9,699 bases of DNA from an uncultured Anaerococcus sp. (lineage in GTDB: Bacteria > Bacillota > Clostridia > Tissierellales > Peptoniphilaceae): positions 1 through 9,699 of the forward strand of contig CABQOK010000036.1 of the NCBI GenBank assembly GCA_902465755.1, read 5' to 3'. Shown piece after piece: positions 1 through 7,237 of the stretch (position 1 is its first letter; each line of letters starts with the position of its first letter). The notes below the pieces were generated by a model, which had not been told where the DNA came from, did not search any database, and saw only the letters and a program-made list of their open reading frames with translations. The position numbers were made by a program, and so were the translations under genes.

Positions 1-426
1 AAATCCTGGCTCGACACTCATAACAAGGACACAATCCAAATCCTTTAGTAAAGGCAAAATCTCTCTTGGATCTGTAGCTGGCTTTAGAGTAATACCTGCT
101 TCTATTCCAAAAGACTTAATAAGGCAGATTAGCTCACTTGGATTATCAGTAGCTTCTATATGAAAAGTTATCCTATCGGAACCTGCCTTAACGAACCTTT
201 CTATATATCTTTCAGGTCTTTCTATCATAAGGTGAGTATCAAAGAAATAATCATTTCTCTTTCTGATATCCTCTATCACCTTGAAGCCAAAGGAGATATT
301 TGGCACGAAAATCCCATCCATCACGTCTATATGAAGCATCTTAAGTCTCGTATTTTTAGTATCGTCAAGATTTTCTTGTAGTCTTGAAAAGTCACATGAA
401 AGTATTGAAGGCGCTAATTCTACCAT
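1..426 (-). CDS. rpe: Ribulose-phosphate 3-epimerase (3'-truncated by the window edge)
   Basis: Interconverts ribulose-5-phosphate and xylulose-5-phosphate in the cytosolic pentose phosphate pathway. The visible 142 residues are the N-terminal two thirds of a TIM barrel that is usually about 215-220 residues long. Family landmarks are the opening LAPSILSCDF (4-13), HIDVMDGIFVPNISFG (32-47) with metal/catalytic His32 and Asp34, DTHLMIERPERYI (63-75) with His65, GITLKPATD (111-119) and VLVMSVEPGF (133-142). The second catalytic Asp, expected near residue 175, lies beyond base 1. The ATG at 426-424 overlaps the end of rsgA by 7 bases (ATGGTAG) and is preceded by AGGAGAG at 440-434, about 9 bases from the start, so the start is well supported and translation is probably coupled to rsgA. 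Rpe next to rsgA is the usual Bacillota order. Nothing looks damaged; the truncation is only the window boundary. Confidence 0.95.
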   Translation of the reverse strand, partial: MVELAPSILSCDFSRLQENLDDTKNTRLKMLHIDVMDGIFVPNISFGFKVIEDIRKRNDYFFDTHLMIERPERYIERFVKAGSDRITFHIEATDNPSELICLIKSFGIEAGITLKPATDPREILPLLKDLDCVLVMSVEPGF

Positions 427-1292
427 TTGTTTTCTCTCCTTTTTTTAACTTCCTCAAAAAGCATGAGGTAATTATCATATCTACTCTTAGAAATAAGTCC
501 ATCAGCTAATTCATTTTTTACAGCACAGGATGGTTCATTTATATGATTACAATCCTTAAATTTACATTCATTATCTCTAAATTCCCTAAACAAATACTTT
601 AATTCTTTCTCATCTTCTATAAAGTCAATATCAAATGAATCAAAGCCAGGAGTATCGAAGAGGAAGCTATTATCACCTATTTTGAATATTTCTGTATGGC
701 GGGTGGTATTTTTTCCTCTCTTACTTTTTTCAGAAATTGAGCCGGTCTCTACTTCCATGTCAATTAGGTTATTAAGGAAGGTGGACTTGCCCACCCCGCT
801 TGCTCCTGATACAGCAGATGTCTTATCCTTTAAAATATTAAGTATCTTTTCTTTAGGAAAATTATCGAAATTATCAAGACTTATAATCCTATATCCTATA
901 TTTTCATAAATATTTTCAAAGTCTTCTACTTCATTTTCTTCACACAGGTCAATTTTCGATAGGACTATCACTACATCCATATCCTTATATTCACACATAG
1001 CAAGGTATTTATCAAGATTGTAGAGATTTAAAATTGGGTCCTTGATTGTCGCAAATAGCAAAATCTGGTCTATATTAGAGATATTAGGTCTCTTGATTTC
1101 GTTCTTTCTTGGAAGAATTTCCGTAATATAGGCCTTACTATCTTCAAGATCGTCAACTACTACATTATCTCCAACTAGGGGCTTAATCTTTTGTACTCTA
1201 AAATTTCCCCTAGCCTTGGCCATTAGGATTTTTCCATCGCAGTCTACATAATATATTTCTTTTTGAGCTTTTGTAATCTTTCCTTGTTTCAA
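420..1292 (-). CDS. rsgA: Small ribosomal subunit biogenesis GTPase RsgA (YloQ/CpgA family)
   Basis: Ribosome-dependent, circularly permuted GTPase that checks late maturation of the 30S subunit. The 290 residues match the family length. An N-terminal OB fold (about 1-70) is followed by the permuted G motifs in the order G4-G1-G2-G3: SKID at 112-115 (Ser for the usual Asn of NKxD), the P-loop GASGVGKST at 163-171, GKNTTRHTE at 193-201 (switch I) and DTPGF at 213-217. The C-terminal zinc site is Cys243-x4-Cys248-x-His250-x5-Cys256. The start is a TTG at 1292-1290 overlapping the prkC stop (TTGA). The frame is closed by a stop at 1319-1317, no ATG or GTG lies between, and the next ATG (Met24) would cut into the OB fold, so TTG is very likely real. 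A GGAG at 1309-1306 is rather far from it. In Bacillus this protein is a substrate of the kinase encoded just upstream. Confidence 0.96.
   Translation of the reverse strand: MKQGKITKAQKEIYYVDCDGKILMAKARGNFRVQKIKPLVGDNVVVDDLEDSKAYITEILPRKNEIKRPNISNIDQILLFATIKDPILNLYNLDKYLAMCEYKDMDVVIVLSKIDLCEENEVEDFENIYENIGYRIISLDNFDNFPKEKILNILKDKTSAVSGASGVGKSTFLNNLIDMEVETGSISEKSKRGKNTTRHTEIFKIGDNSFLFDTPGFDSFDIDFIEDEKELKYLFREFRDNECKFKDCNHINEPSCAVKNELADGLISKSRYDNYLMLFEEVKKRRENKW
434..440 (-). promoter_or_regulatory. Ribosome binding site of rpe inside the rsgA 3' end
   Basis: AGGAGAG reads 5'->3' on the minus strand, ending about 7-9 bases before the rpe ATG. It lies within the last Arg-Arg codons of rsgA, so rpe initiation depends on a signal inside the upstream coding sequence. 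It fixes the rpe start at 426. Confidence 0.7.
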
Positions 1293-3262
1293 TTTACTGT
1301 ATACACTCCGTAAGATTCATCATCAACCAAGACTTCAAATTTGGTATTTTGGATTGCTTGGAAGTTTAATTGTAGGACTTGATTCTCGTCTAAATCCTTG
1401 CTAGTTTGGTTTTGATCATATAAAATGTCACTTCTCTTGTCGTTATCATCTAGCTTATAGATTTTGACATTGAATTTATCTTTGCCATTATTTATATTAA
1501 GTCTTAAATCTACGTTTTTAGCCTGTCCTGTCTTATCTTCTTCTTTTTCCTTATCCTTTTCTTTCTCCTTCTTACCAGTAGAAACTACTAGGTCTATTTG
1601 AGATTGTGGTGCTACTTGGGTTCCTTCTGATATTGATTGGTTAATAACGTTGCCCTTTTCTACATCTTCACTTTCCCTGTAGTCAACATTTCTAAGGATA
1701 AGTCCGTACTGACTAATTAGACTTTCTGCTTGTTCTTCACTCATTCCTAAAAGGCTTGGAACTTCAATATTTTCAATTTTTTCTTCAGGTCCTGCACTTA
1801 TAACAAGGTCAACCTTGCTTCCTGCTTGAAGATTTGTAGTAGATCTAGGATTTTGATCTATTATAAGGTCTTTTTCGACGTCCTCGCTATATTGTGTGCT
1901 TGTCCTTCCTATGCTTAGACCCAGCTCTTTAAGTTTTTCTTCTGCCTCTGTTAAATTGAGTCCAGAAAGGTCTGGCACGCTTACTTCTCTTCCAGCACTG
2001 ATTACAAGATTTACTGTAGTTCCTTTATTAACTTCCGTATTCGCTTCAGGATCTTGCTTCATGACCTTGCCCTTATCATAATCGTCGCTTTCTTCCGTTC
2101 TTGAAATATTTGCCTTAAGCCCTCTCTTTTCAAGCTCTTTGACTGCCATTTCTTGGCTTAGGTTGATGACTGTTGGAACTTCAAGGACGTCCTCCTTTGG
2201 TCTTGACATAAAGTAATACACTGCCCCAACTAGAATTAGCGCAAGTAAAGCTAGGGGCCAAATTTTAAGTGATTTATTTTTCCCCTTATCTTCTGGCGCT
2301 TCATCAGTTGGAGAAACATAAACTGCTTCTTCTGACTTTGGTATCTCTTCCTTCTTTGCCTTTTTTTTCTTTTTCTTTTCTTTATTTGGAACAACTATTG
2401 GAATTCTCGCTGTCTCTTCTAGAGCTTGAGTATTTACGGAATTTTGATTTTCAAGACTATCTATAAGCTCTGTCGCATTTAGGTATCTATTTCCTGGCTC
2501 CTTTTCGAGAAGCTTCATAATAATGAAATTTAGATGGTCTGATAAATCTTCATTTAATTCCTTGGCAGGCTTTGCCTTATCTTGAATATGCATTACAGCA
2601 ATTCCTACAGAATTGTCAGCATCAAATGGTACCTTACCGGTTGCCATCTCATACATCACAGCTCCAAGGGAATACAGGTCGCTTTTTTCATCAACTATTT
2701 TGCCTTTGGCTTGTTCAGGTGATATATAATGAACTGTTCCTAGAATTGATGATGTGTAAGTTATGGTCGCATTTGATGAGACTCTAGCTATACCAAAGTC
2801 TGTTACCTTGGCAAGGCCAAACTTATCTATTAGAATATTTTGTGGCTTGATATCTCTGTGTATAATTCCTGATGCGTGGGCTGATTTTAAGGCTTGAGCA
2901 ATCTGGACAGAATAATCTATAATATCGTGATTAGAAAGCTTTCCCTCATCATCTATTAGATCTTTCAGTGTTTGCCCTTCAACATATTCCATAACTATAT
3001 AGTAAATCTTTCTCCCCTCTAGGAGGTCTTCTCCTATATCGTAGACATTTACTATATTGACATGATTTAATTTCGCAGCTGATTGAGCTTCATTGTTGAA
3101 TTTCTTTAGAAACTCCTCATCTTCCGCATATTGTTCCTTAAGTACTTTAATGGCAACAAATCTATCTAAAAGCCTATCCTTGGCTTTGTAGACCTTGGCC
3201 ATCCCTCCTACGCCTATCTGCTCTATAATCTCGTACCTATTGTCCAAAATTATCTTTTCCAT
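1289..3262 (-). CDS. prkC: Membrane Ser/Thr protein kinase with three PASTA repeats (PrkC/Stk1 family)
   Basis: Hanks-type kinase that senses cell-wall fragments outside the cell and phosphorylates cytosolic targets. The 657 residues run in this order: kinase domain about 10-270, basic linker 294-304, one membrane helix about 334-352, PASTA 1 about 360-424, PASTA 2 about 427-491, PASTA 3 about 499-563, a charged Lys/Glu/Asp linker 564-579 and a beta-rich C-terminal domain 580-657. Kinase residues are all present: glycine loop IGVGGMAKVY (16-25), Lys39, Glu58, HRDIKPQN (135-142), DFG (155-157), and an activation loop with Thr166, Thr168, Thr170 and Thr176 before SPE (181-183). There is no signal peptide; topology is N-in, C-out. 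The ATG at 3262 follows GAGG at 3270-3267, and prpC ends 8 bases upstream. The linker is encoded by an A8 tract that contains a dnaX-like slip site (see findings). Size and layout match PrkC of Bacillus and Stk1 of Staphylococcus. Confidence 0.97.
   Translation of the reverse strand: MEKIILDNRYEIIEQIGVGGMAKVYKAKDRLLDRFVAIKVLKEQYAEDEEFLKKFNNEAQSAAKLNHVNIVNVYDIGEDLLEGRKIYYIVMEYVEGQTLKDLIDDEGKLSNHDIIDYSVQIAQALKSAHASGIIHRDIKPQNILIDKFGLAKVTDFGIARVSSNATITYTSSILGTVHYISPEQAKGKIVDEKSDLYSLGAVMYEMATGKVPFDADNSVGIAVMHIQDKAKPAKELNEDLSDHLNFIIMKLLEKEPGNRYLNATELIDSLENQNSVNTQALEETARIPIVVPNKEKKKKKKAKKEEIPKSEEAVYVSPTDEAPEDKGKNKSLKIWPLALLALILVGAVYYFMSRPKEDVLEVPTVINLSQEMAVKELEKRGLKANISRTEESDDYDKGKVMKQDPEANTEVNKGTTVNLVISAGREVSVPDLSGLNLTEAEEKLKELGLSIGRTSTQYSEDVEKDLIIDQNPRSTTNLQAGSKVDLVISAGPEEKIENIEVPSLLGMSEEQAESLISQYGLILRNVDYRESEDVEKGNVINQSISEGTQVAPQSQIDLVVSTGKKEKEKDKEKEEDKTGQAKNVDLRLNINNGKDKFNVKIYKLDDNDKRSDILYDQNQTSKDLDENQVLQLNFQAIQNTKFEVLVDDESYGVYTVN
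2360..2368 (-). other. A8G tract with in-frame A AAA AAG slip heptamer in prkC
   Basis: On the coding strand, codons 299-301 of prkC are AAA AAA AAG followed by GCA, so the heptamer A AAA AAG sits in the same frame as in the dnaX programmed -1 frameshift. A -1 shift, or insertion of one extra A by RNA polymerase, would add 18 new codons and stop at TGA (2306-2304), giving a 319- to 320-residue kinase domain without membrane helix or PASTA repeats. I see neither a clear upstream Shine-Dalgarno-like stimulator nor a strong downstream hairpin, so use of the site is unproven. The motif itself is directly visible. Confidence 0.4.
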
Positions 3263-3266
3263 ATTA

Positions 3267-3270
3267 CCTC
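3267..3270 (-). promoter_or_regulatory. Ribosome binding site of prkC
   Basis: The 8-base gap between the prpC stop (TAA at 3273-3271) and the prkC ATG reads GAGGTAAT on the minus strand. It places a GAGG core 4 bases before the start, which supports the ATG at 3262. Confidence 0.65.
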
Positions 3271-3996
3271 TTATATCAAAATCGTAGTCACTGTTATATT
3301 ATCGCGACCACCCTTATTAAGTGCTAGTTCAACAAGTCTTGATGAAATATCATATGCCTCATCTGATTCGTTGACTACTTTTGTTATCTCTTCATCTGTA
3401 AGCTCGTTAGACAAACCATCTGTAAACATCAAAACAACATCTCCATCTTTCATGGAGAAGGTCTGACTTTCTGGTTCTATAATTTCTTCTGTACCAACAG
3501 CCTTTGTGATGGCAGACTTATTGATAAAGTTTTCGGCCTCATCTTCTGTTAGAGAGCCTGTATCTATTAGGTCATTTATCAAAGAGTGGTCTCTAGTTCT
3601 TACTTTTAGTTTTTTATCTTGATAGATATAAATCCTAGAATCTCCCACATTAGATATGTAATAAATATCATTTTTCCTATCAACTAGCATGCAAACTACA
3701 GTCGTACCCATCCTAAGTCCTTCGCTGTCGTCTGACAAGTTATATATCTTGCTGTTGGCATACTTTATCGCTTCTTCCTGAAGGTCGACGTAAGAAGTGT
3801 AGTCATCTAAGTTTGCATTTTCTATAAAGTCTATATAAGACTTACTTGCAAGCTTGCTAGCGACTTCTCCCCTACTGTGGCCTCCCATCCCATCGGCAAC
3901 TATAAAAAAATCCAAGTCGCCAATGGTCGTATTTGCATAGGCATCTTCGTTTTCCTGCCTTATTTTTCCAATATTTGATATTGTACTAAATTTCAT
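3271..3996 (-). CDS. prpC: PP2C-type Ser/Thr protein phosphatase (PrpC/Stp1 family)
   Basis: Metal-dependent phosphatase that removes phosphate from the neighbouring PASTA kinase and its substrates in the cytosol. The 241 residues form one PP2C domain of normal length. Motifs include GKIRQENEDA (10-19) with metal ligand Asp18, VADGMGGH (33-40) with Asp35 and Gly36, MGTTV (96-100), SNVGDSRIYI (115-124), RDHSLIND (135-142), FTDGLSN (191-197) with Asp193, and GGRDNITV (229-236) with Asp232. There is no membrane segment. I choose the ATG at 3996 because GAGG (4005-4002) sits 5 bases before it and the family normally begins 10-15 residues before the NED motif. An in-frame GTG at 4002, overlapping the rlmN stop as GTGA and giving 243 residues, is possible but would lie within that Shine-Dalgarno. 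With the ATG, the gap to rlmN is 2 bases. The prkC gene follows after 8 bases, the usual phosphatase-kinase pairing. Confidence 0.95.
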   Translation of the reverse strand: MKFSTISNIGKIRQENEDAYANTTIGDLDFFIVADGMGGHSRGEVASKLASKSYIDFIENANLDDYTSYVDLQEEAIKYANSKIYNLSDDSEGLRMGTTVVCMLVDRKNDIYYISNVGDSRIYIYQDKKLKVRTRDHSLINDLIDTGSLTEDEAENFINKSAITKAVGTEEIIEPESQTFSMKDGDVVLMFTDGLSNELTDEEITKVVNESDEAYDISSRLVELALNKGGRDNITVTTILI

Positions 3997-3998
3997 GC

Positions 3999-4005
3999 TC
4001 ACCTC
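3999..4005 (-). promoter_or_regulatory. Ribosome binding site deciding the prpC start
   Basis: GAGGTGA on the minus strand overlaps the last Arg codon and the TGA stop of rlmN, with its GAGG core 5 bases upstream of the ATG at 3996. It favours that ATG over the GTG at 4002, which would be buried in the ribosome binding site. Confidence 0.6.
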
Positions 4006-5030
4006 GCATAATTATTTCTAAGCTGGCCACAAGATGCATCGATATCTGAGCCCATCGACTTTCTTATGGTTGAGTTTAATTTTTTCTTTAAAAGTTTATC
4101 CCTAAAGTCCCTTAGAGCAGTTGACTTTGGCCTATCATAAGAAAACTCTTCAATTGGATTTAGGGGGATCAAATTGATATGGACGTTTTTGCCCTTAAGT
4201 AGGCTAGTTAGATTGGATACGTCCCTATCGAGATTATTAACCCCATCTATCACTACATATTCGAAGCTTACCCTTCTTTTAGTCCTATCCAGATAATAAT
4301 CTGTAGCATCCATTAGACTTTCAATGCTGTATTTGTTAGCAACCGGCATGAATTTACGTCTTTTTTCATCATCTGCATAATGTAGGGAGACTGCAAGATT
4401 TACATCAAGTCCGCTGTCAGCAAGCTTTCTAATCATAGGACTTATACCAGAAGTTGAAAGAGTGATTGACCTATGGGATAAGTTCCTACCTTTTTCGTCG
4501 GTAATAATTTCGATGAATTTTCTAATATTTTCATAATTATCTAAAGGTTCACCTATACCCATTATGACAATGTTATTAATTTCTCCATTAATTCTCTCTA
4601 GAGTGTAAACTTCTTCTATAAGCTCTGCTGCACTTAAGTCTCTTTCAAGACCGTTTTTGGTTGAAGCACAGAACTTACACCCCATCCTGCAACCTACTTG
4701 TGAAGATATACAAATAGTTTTTCTCTTATCATAGTCCATAAAGACCGCTTCTATGATATTTCCATCTGCTAAAGAAAATAGATATTTCTTCGTACTATCA
4801 AGCTCTGATACAAATTCTCTTTCTACTTTCATCTGAGGAAAGTCGTATTTTGATGATAAATTCTTTCTCATATCCTTGGAAAGATCACTCATTTGTGTAA
4901 AGTCTTTGACCTTGTTTATGTGAACTTGCCTATAAACTTGCTTGGCCCTAAATTTTTGATAGCCTTCTTCGATGAAAATTTCTTCCAATTCTTTTATGGA
5001 TTTGTCATTTAGTTTATCTTTCATAATCAT
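3999..5030 (-). CDS. rlmN: Dual-specificity 23S rRNA (A2503)/tRNA (A37) C2-methyltransferase, radical SAM
   Basis: Methylates C2 of adenine 2503 in 23S rRNA at the peptidyl-transferase centre and, in characterised members, A37 of some tRNAs. It uses a 4Fe-4S cluster and two S-adenosylmethionines. The 343 residues match the family. The N-terminal RNA-binding part (about 1-95) is followed by the radical SAM barrel. Cluster cysteines are Cys114, Cys118 and Cys121 (CRMGCKFC). Cys107 is seven residues before the first, as in the E. coli enzyme, and Cys334 in SDIDASCGQL (328-337) is the methyl-carrying cysteine. Glu94, 13 residues before Cys107, fits the catalytic Glu. Also present are GIGEPLDNY (158-166) and SLHYADDEKRRKFMP (215-229). 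The Gly of CRMGC and the absence of a Cfr-like signature argue for RlmN rather than Cfr, with context as added support. The start is ATG at 5030 (17-base overlap with rsmB) or ATG at 5024; both have only a weak AAGAAG upstream. Confidence 0.96.
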   Translation of the reverse strand: MIMKDKLNDKSIKELEEIFIEEGYQKFRAKQVYRQVHINKVKDFTQMSDLSKDMRKNLSSKYDFPQMKVEREFVSELDSTKKYLFSLADGNIIEAVFMDYDKRKTICISSQVGCRMGCKFCASTKNGLERDLSAAELIEEVYTLERINGEINNIVIMGIGEPLDNYENIRKFIEIITDEKGRNLSHRSITLSTSGISPMIRKLADSGLDVNLAVSLHYADDEKRRKFMPVANKYSIESLMDATDYYLDRTKRRVSFEYVVIDGVNNLDRDVSNLTSLLKGKNVHINLIPLNPIEEFSYDRPKSTALRDFRDKLLKKKLNSTIRKSMGSDIDASCGQLRNNYAR

Positions 5031-6306
5031 TCTTCTTAAATTTGCTTATAAAAAATCCGTCAGTTTTATCCTCAAAACTTACAAATTCTAGGTATTTCTT
5101 GCCATCAATCTCTAAAGGAGTAAGCCTTTCATCTGCTTTTAAGAACTTAAAATTATCAAGGTTTTCAATCTTACCTAGGGTACAAGTCGAGTAGACTAAG
5201 GTGCCGTTAGGCTTAAGATATCTAATCGCTGTGGCTAGAATTTGTCTTTGAAGACGGGCTAGATTTTTGATATCATAGATTGTCCTGTTATATCTAATCT
5301 CAGGTTTTCTTGCCATAACTCCAAGACCAGAGCAAGGAGCATCAACTAAGACATAGTCGAACTCTTCCTCAAAGTCAGATCTGTACACACTTGCATCAAA
5401 GCTCGTTAGCTCAATATTTGTAAGGCCTAATCTTTCGATGTTTTCTCTTATTAGACCTAGCTTATTCTTAGAGATGTCATTCGCTATTATTTTACCAGAA
5501 TTTCTGCTATATTCAGCAAGGTAGCTAGTCTTTGTACCAGGTGCTGCACATAGGTCTAGGATTTTTGAATCCTTCTTAGGATCAAGAACTTCAACTGTTT
5601 TCATGCTGGCTTCTTGTTGGATAGTAAAAATCCCATCCCTAAATTCACTCGTAGCTACAAGGCCTGATGGATTTTTGACCAAGAGGGCATTTTCACTTAT
5701 AATAGATTCTTCTATCTCAAATCCATTATCTCTAAGCCTTTTGATTAAACTTTTCTTATTAGTCTTTAATCTATTAATTCTAATAGAAAGCACCGCCTCA
5801 CTATTGCTATAGCGGAGGAAGGCTTTGGTATAATCCATGCCGTAGTTATCAAATATATAGCTAGTGATATCTTCTGGCATAGAATATCTCACAGAAAGTG
5901 ACTTTATATCATCGCTTATCTTTATCTTTGCTATTTCCTTCTCTTCTCTAATGAAATTTCTCAAGATAGCATTTACAAAGCCAGATGATCTCTTATTCTT
6001 TCTCTTTGTAAGTTCAACAAGCTTATCTACTGTGGCATAATCCTTAGTTTCTAGAAAATATATATTATAAACACCGATTTCTAGAATTGTAAGGACGTTT
6101 TTGTGAATTTTCTTAAGTCTTATCTTAGATAATTTATCTATCATATAATCAAGATAGACTTTATTTTCTAGGACTCCATATATTATCTTTGTAGCGTAAG
6201 CTAGATTATCGACTCTCTTTTCTAAATAATTTATCTCTTCGTTACTCTTCTTATCCTCGTAGATTATCCTTACAAGTGAATTTAATATTAGTTCTAAATC
6301 ATTCAT
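5014..6306 (-). CDS. rsmB: 16S rRNA (cytosine-967 C5)-methyltransferase RsmB
   Basis: Places a methyl group on C5 of C967 (E. coli numbering) of 16S rRNA using S-adenosylmethionine. The 430 residues have two parts. An all-helical NusB-like RNA-binding domain (about 1-130) includes the conserved ILEIGVYNIYFLE (74-86) and SGFVNAILRN (108-117). A Rossmann-type methyltransferase domain (about 165-428) carries motif I LDLCAAPGTKT (250-260), the ribose-binding Asp277 (ANDIS), motif IV DAPCSGLG (322-329) with Cys325, and motif VI STCT (373-376) with the catalytic nucleophile Cys375. The last stretch, after CTLGKIENLDNFKF, looks a little shorter than in many homologues but ends with the usual DGFFISKFKK. 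The ATG at 6306 overlaps the fmt stop by 8 bases. No strong Shine-Dalgarno is visible, which suggests translational coupling. Confidence 0.95.
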   Translation of the reverse strand: MNDLELILNSLVRIIYEDKKSNEEINYLEKRVDNLAYATKIIYGVLENKVYLDYMIDKLSKIRLKKIHKNVLTILEIGVYNIYFLETKDYATVDKLVELTKRKNKRSSGFVNAILRNFIREEKEIAKIKISDDIKSLSVRYSMPEDITSYIFDNYGMDYTKAFLRYSNSEAVLSIRINRLKTNKKSLIKRLRDNGFEIEESIISENALLVKNPSGLVATSEFRDGIFTIQQEASMKTVEVLDPKKDSKILDLCAAPGTKTSYLAEYSRNSGKIIANDISKNKLGLIRENIERLGLTNIELTSFDASVYRSDFEEEFDYVLVDAPCSGLGVMARKPEIRYNRTIYDIKNLARLQRQILATAIRYLKPNGTLVYSTCTLGKIENLDNFKFLKADERLTPLEIDGKKYLEFVSFEDKTDGFFISKFKKNDYER

Positions 6307-7237
6307 TGTCTAAAGTGATTTTCTCTTCGAAAGAATTGCCCATTAGGAAGGATTTAGTATCCATGGCCTTTTTTCCTGGGAATTGAATTTTTTCTATTCT
6401 AATAGCCCCATCTTTTGTTCCTATTACAATCTTTTCCTTAGGATTTGCCTGATAGACAAAGCCTGGCCTTCCTTCATAGCCCTGGGCGATTTCTGCCTTG
6501 TAGATTTTGACATTGGCTCCTTCATAAGTGAAAAAGGCCACTGGGTATTCTACAAAGGCCCTGATTTTGTTAATAATTTCTGAAGAATTCTTATTCCAGT
6601 CGACTCTTCCCATATCCTTTGTAATTTTAGTACAGAAAGTCGCTTTGCTATCGTCTTGTTTTTGTCTATTCTTGTAGATTTCATCAAAGTTTAGGATAGT
6701 TTCTCTGATTTTTTCAGCTCCAATCTCGCTTAACTTCTCTTCAAGACTTGTGTAATCATCACTTTCCTCTATAGGAACTTCTTCTTGGATAAGTATATCA
6801 CCAGAATCCATACCCTTTTCTATAAGCATAGTCGTAACTGCGGTTACATCATCCCCATTAAGGAGAGAAAACTGCATAGGGCTTGCACCTCTATAGGCTG
6901 GTAGGATTGATGGATGTAGATTTATTATCCTATCCTCATAGGCTTCAAGTAACTCTTTTCCTATAAGTTGACCGAAGGCTACCACTACAATGTAGTCGAT
7001 TCCCAAAGCCTTGAGCTTTTCTACAAATTCGGGACTATTTACTGTCTTTGGTGTTATGACATCAATCTTATTATCCAGAGCATATTTTTTAATCTCTGTT
7101 GGTGTAACTTTCCTCCTATTTCTCTTCTTATCGGGAGAGCTTACAACAAGTTTGACATCTATATTTTCATCATTATAAAGAACATCCAAAGTTCGCACTG
7201 CAAACTTTGGATTGCCCATAAAACATATATTAATCAT
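6299..7237 (-). CDS. fmt: Methionyl-tRNA formyltransferase
   Basis: Transfers a formyl group from 10-formyl-tetrahydrofolate to Met-tRNA(fMet), making the bacterial initiator. From the ATG at 7237 the protein is 312 residues, the normal length, and opens with the family signature MINICFMGNPKFAV. The N-terminal formyltransferase domain (about 1-190) holds the catalytic triad Asn106, His108 and Asp144, in the same positions as in E. coli, within INLHPSILPAYRGASP (105-120) and KGMDSGDIL (141-149). The tRNA-binding loop region PDKKRNRRKV (35-44) is strongly basic. The C-terminal OB-like domain is about 207-305. An in-frame ATG at 7291 would add 18 residues and overlap def by 62 bases, with no ribosome binding site and no family match, so I reject it. 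The chosen ATG overlaps the def stop by 8 bases. The GNP of FMGNP replaces the commoner GTP, a conservative oddity. Confidence 0.96.
   Translation of the reverse strand: MINICFMGNPKFAVRTLDVLYNDENIDVKLVVSSPDKKRNRRKVTPTEIKKYALDNKIDVITPKTVNSPEFVEKLKALGIDYIVVVAFGQLIGKELLEAYEDRIINLHPSILPAYRGASPMQFSLLNGDDVTAVTTMLIEKGMDSGDILIQEEVPIEESDDYTSLEEKLSEIGAEKIRETILNFDEIYKNRQKQDDSKATFCTKITKDMGRVDWNKNSSEIINKIRAFVEYPVAFFTYEGANVKIYKAEIAQGYEGRPGFVYQANPKEKIVIGTKDGAIRIEKIQFPGKKAMDTKSFLMGNSFEEKITLDNE

Noticed and set aside
160..381. A plus-strand open frame opposite rpe
   Set aside because: The minus strand here codes for clear Rpe motifs (HIDVMDG, DTHLMIERP); the plus frame is a shadow.
440..447. A second A-run followed by GG near the end of rsgA as a possible slip site
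   Set aside because: The reading frame is AAA AAA AGG, so A AAA AAG is not in the frame required for -1 tandem slippage, and it lies only a few codons from the stop; it more likely serves the rpe ribosome binding site.
1560..2190. Repeated similar DNA segments suggesting a tandem repeat
   Set aside because: They reflect the three diverged PASTA domains of prkC, not recent DNA duplication.
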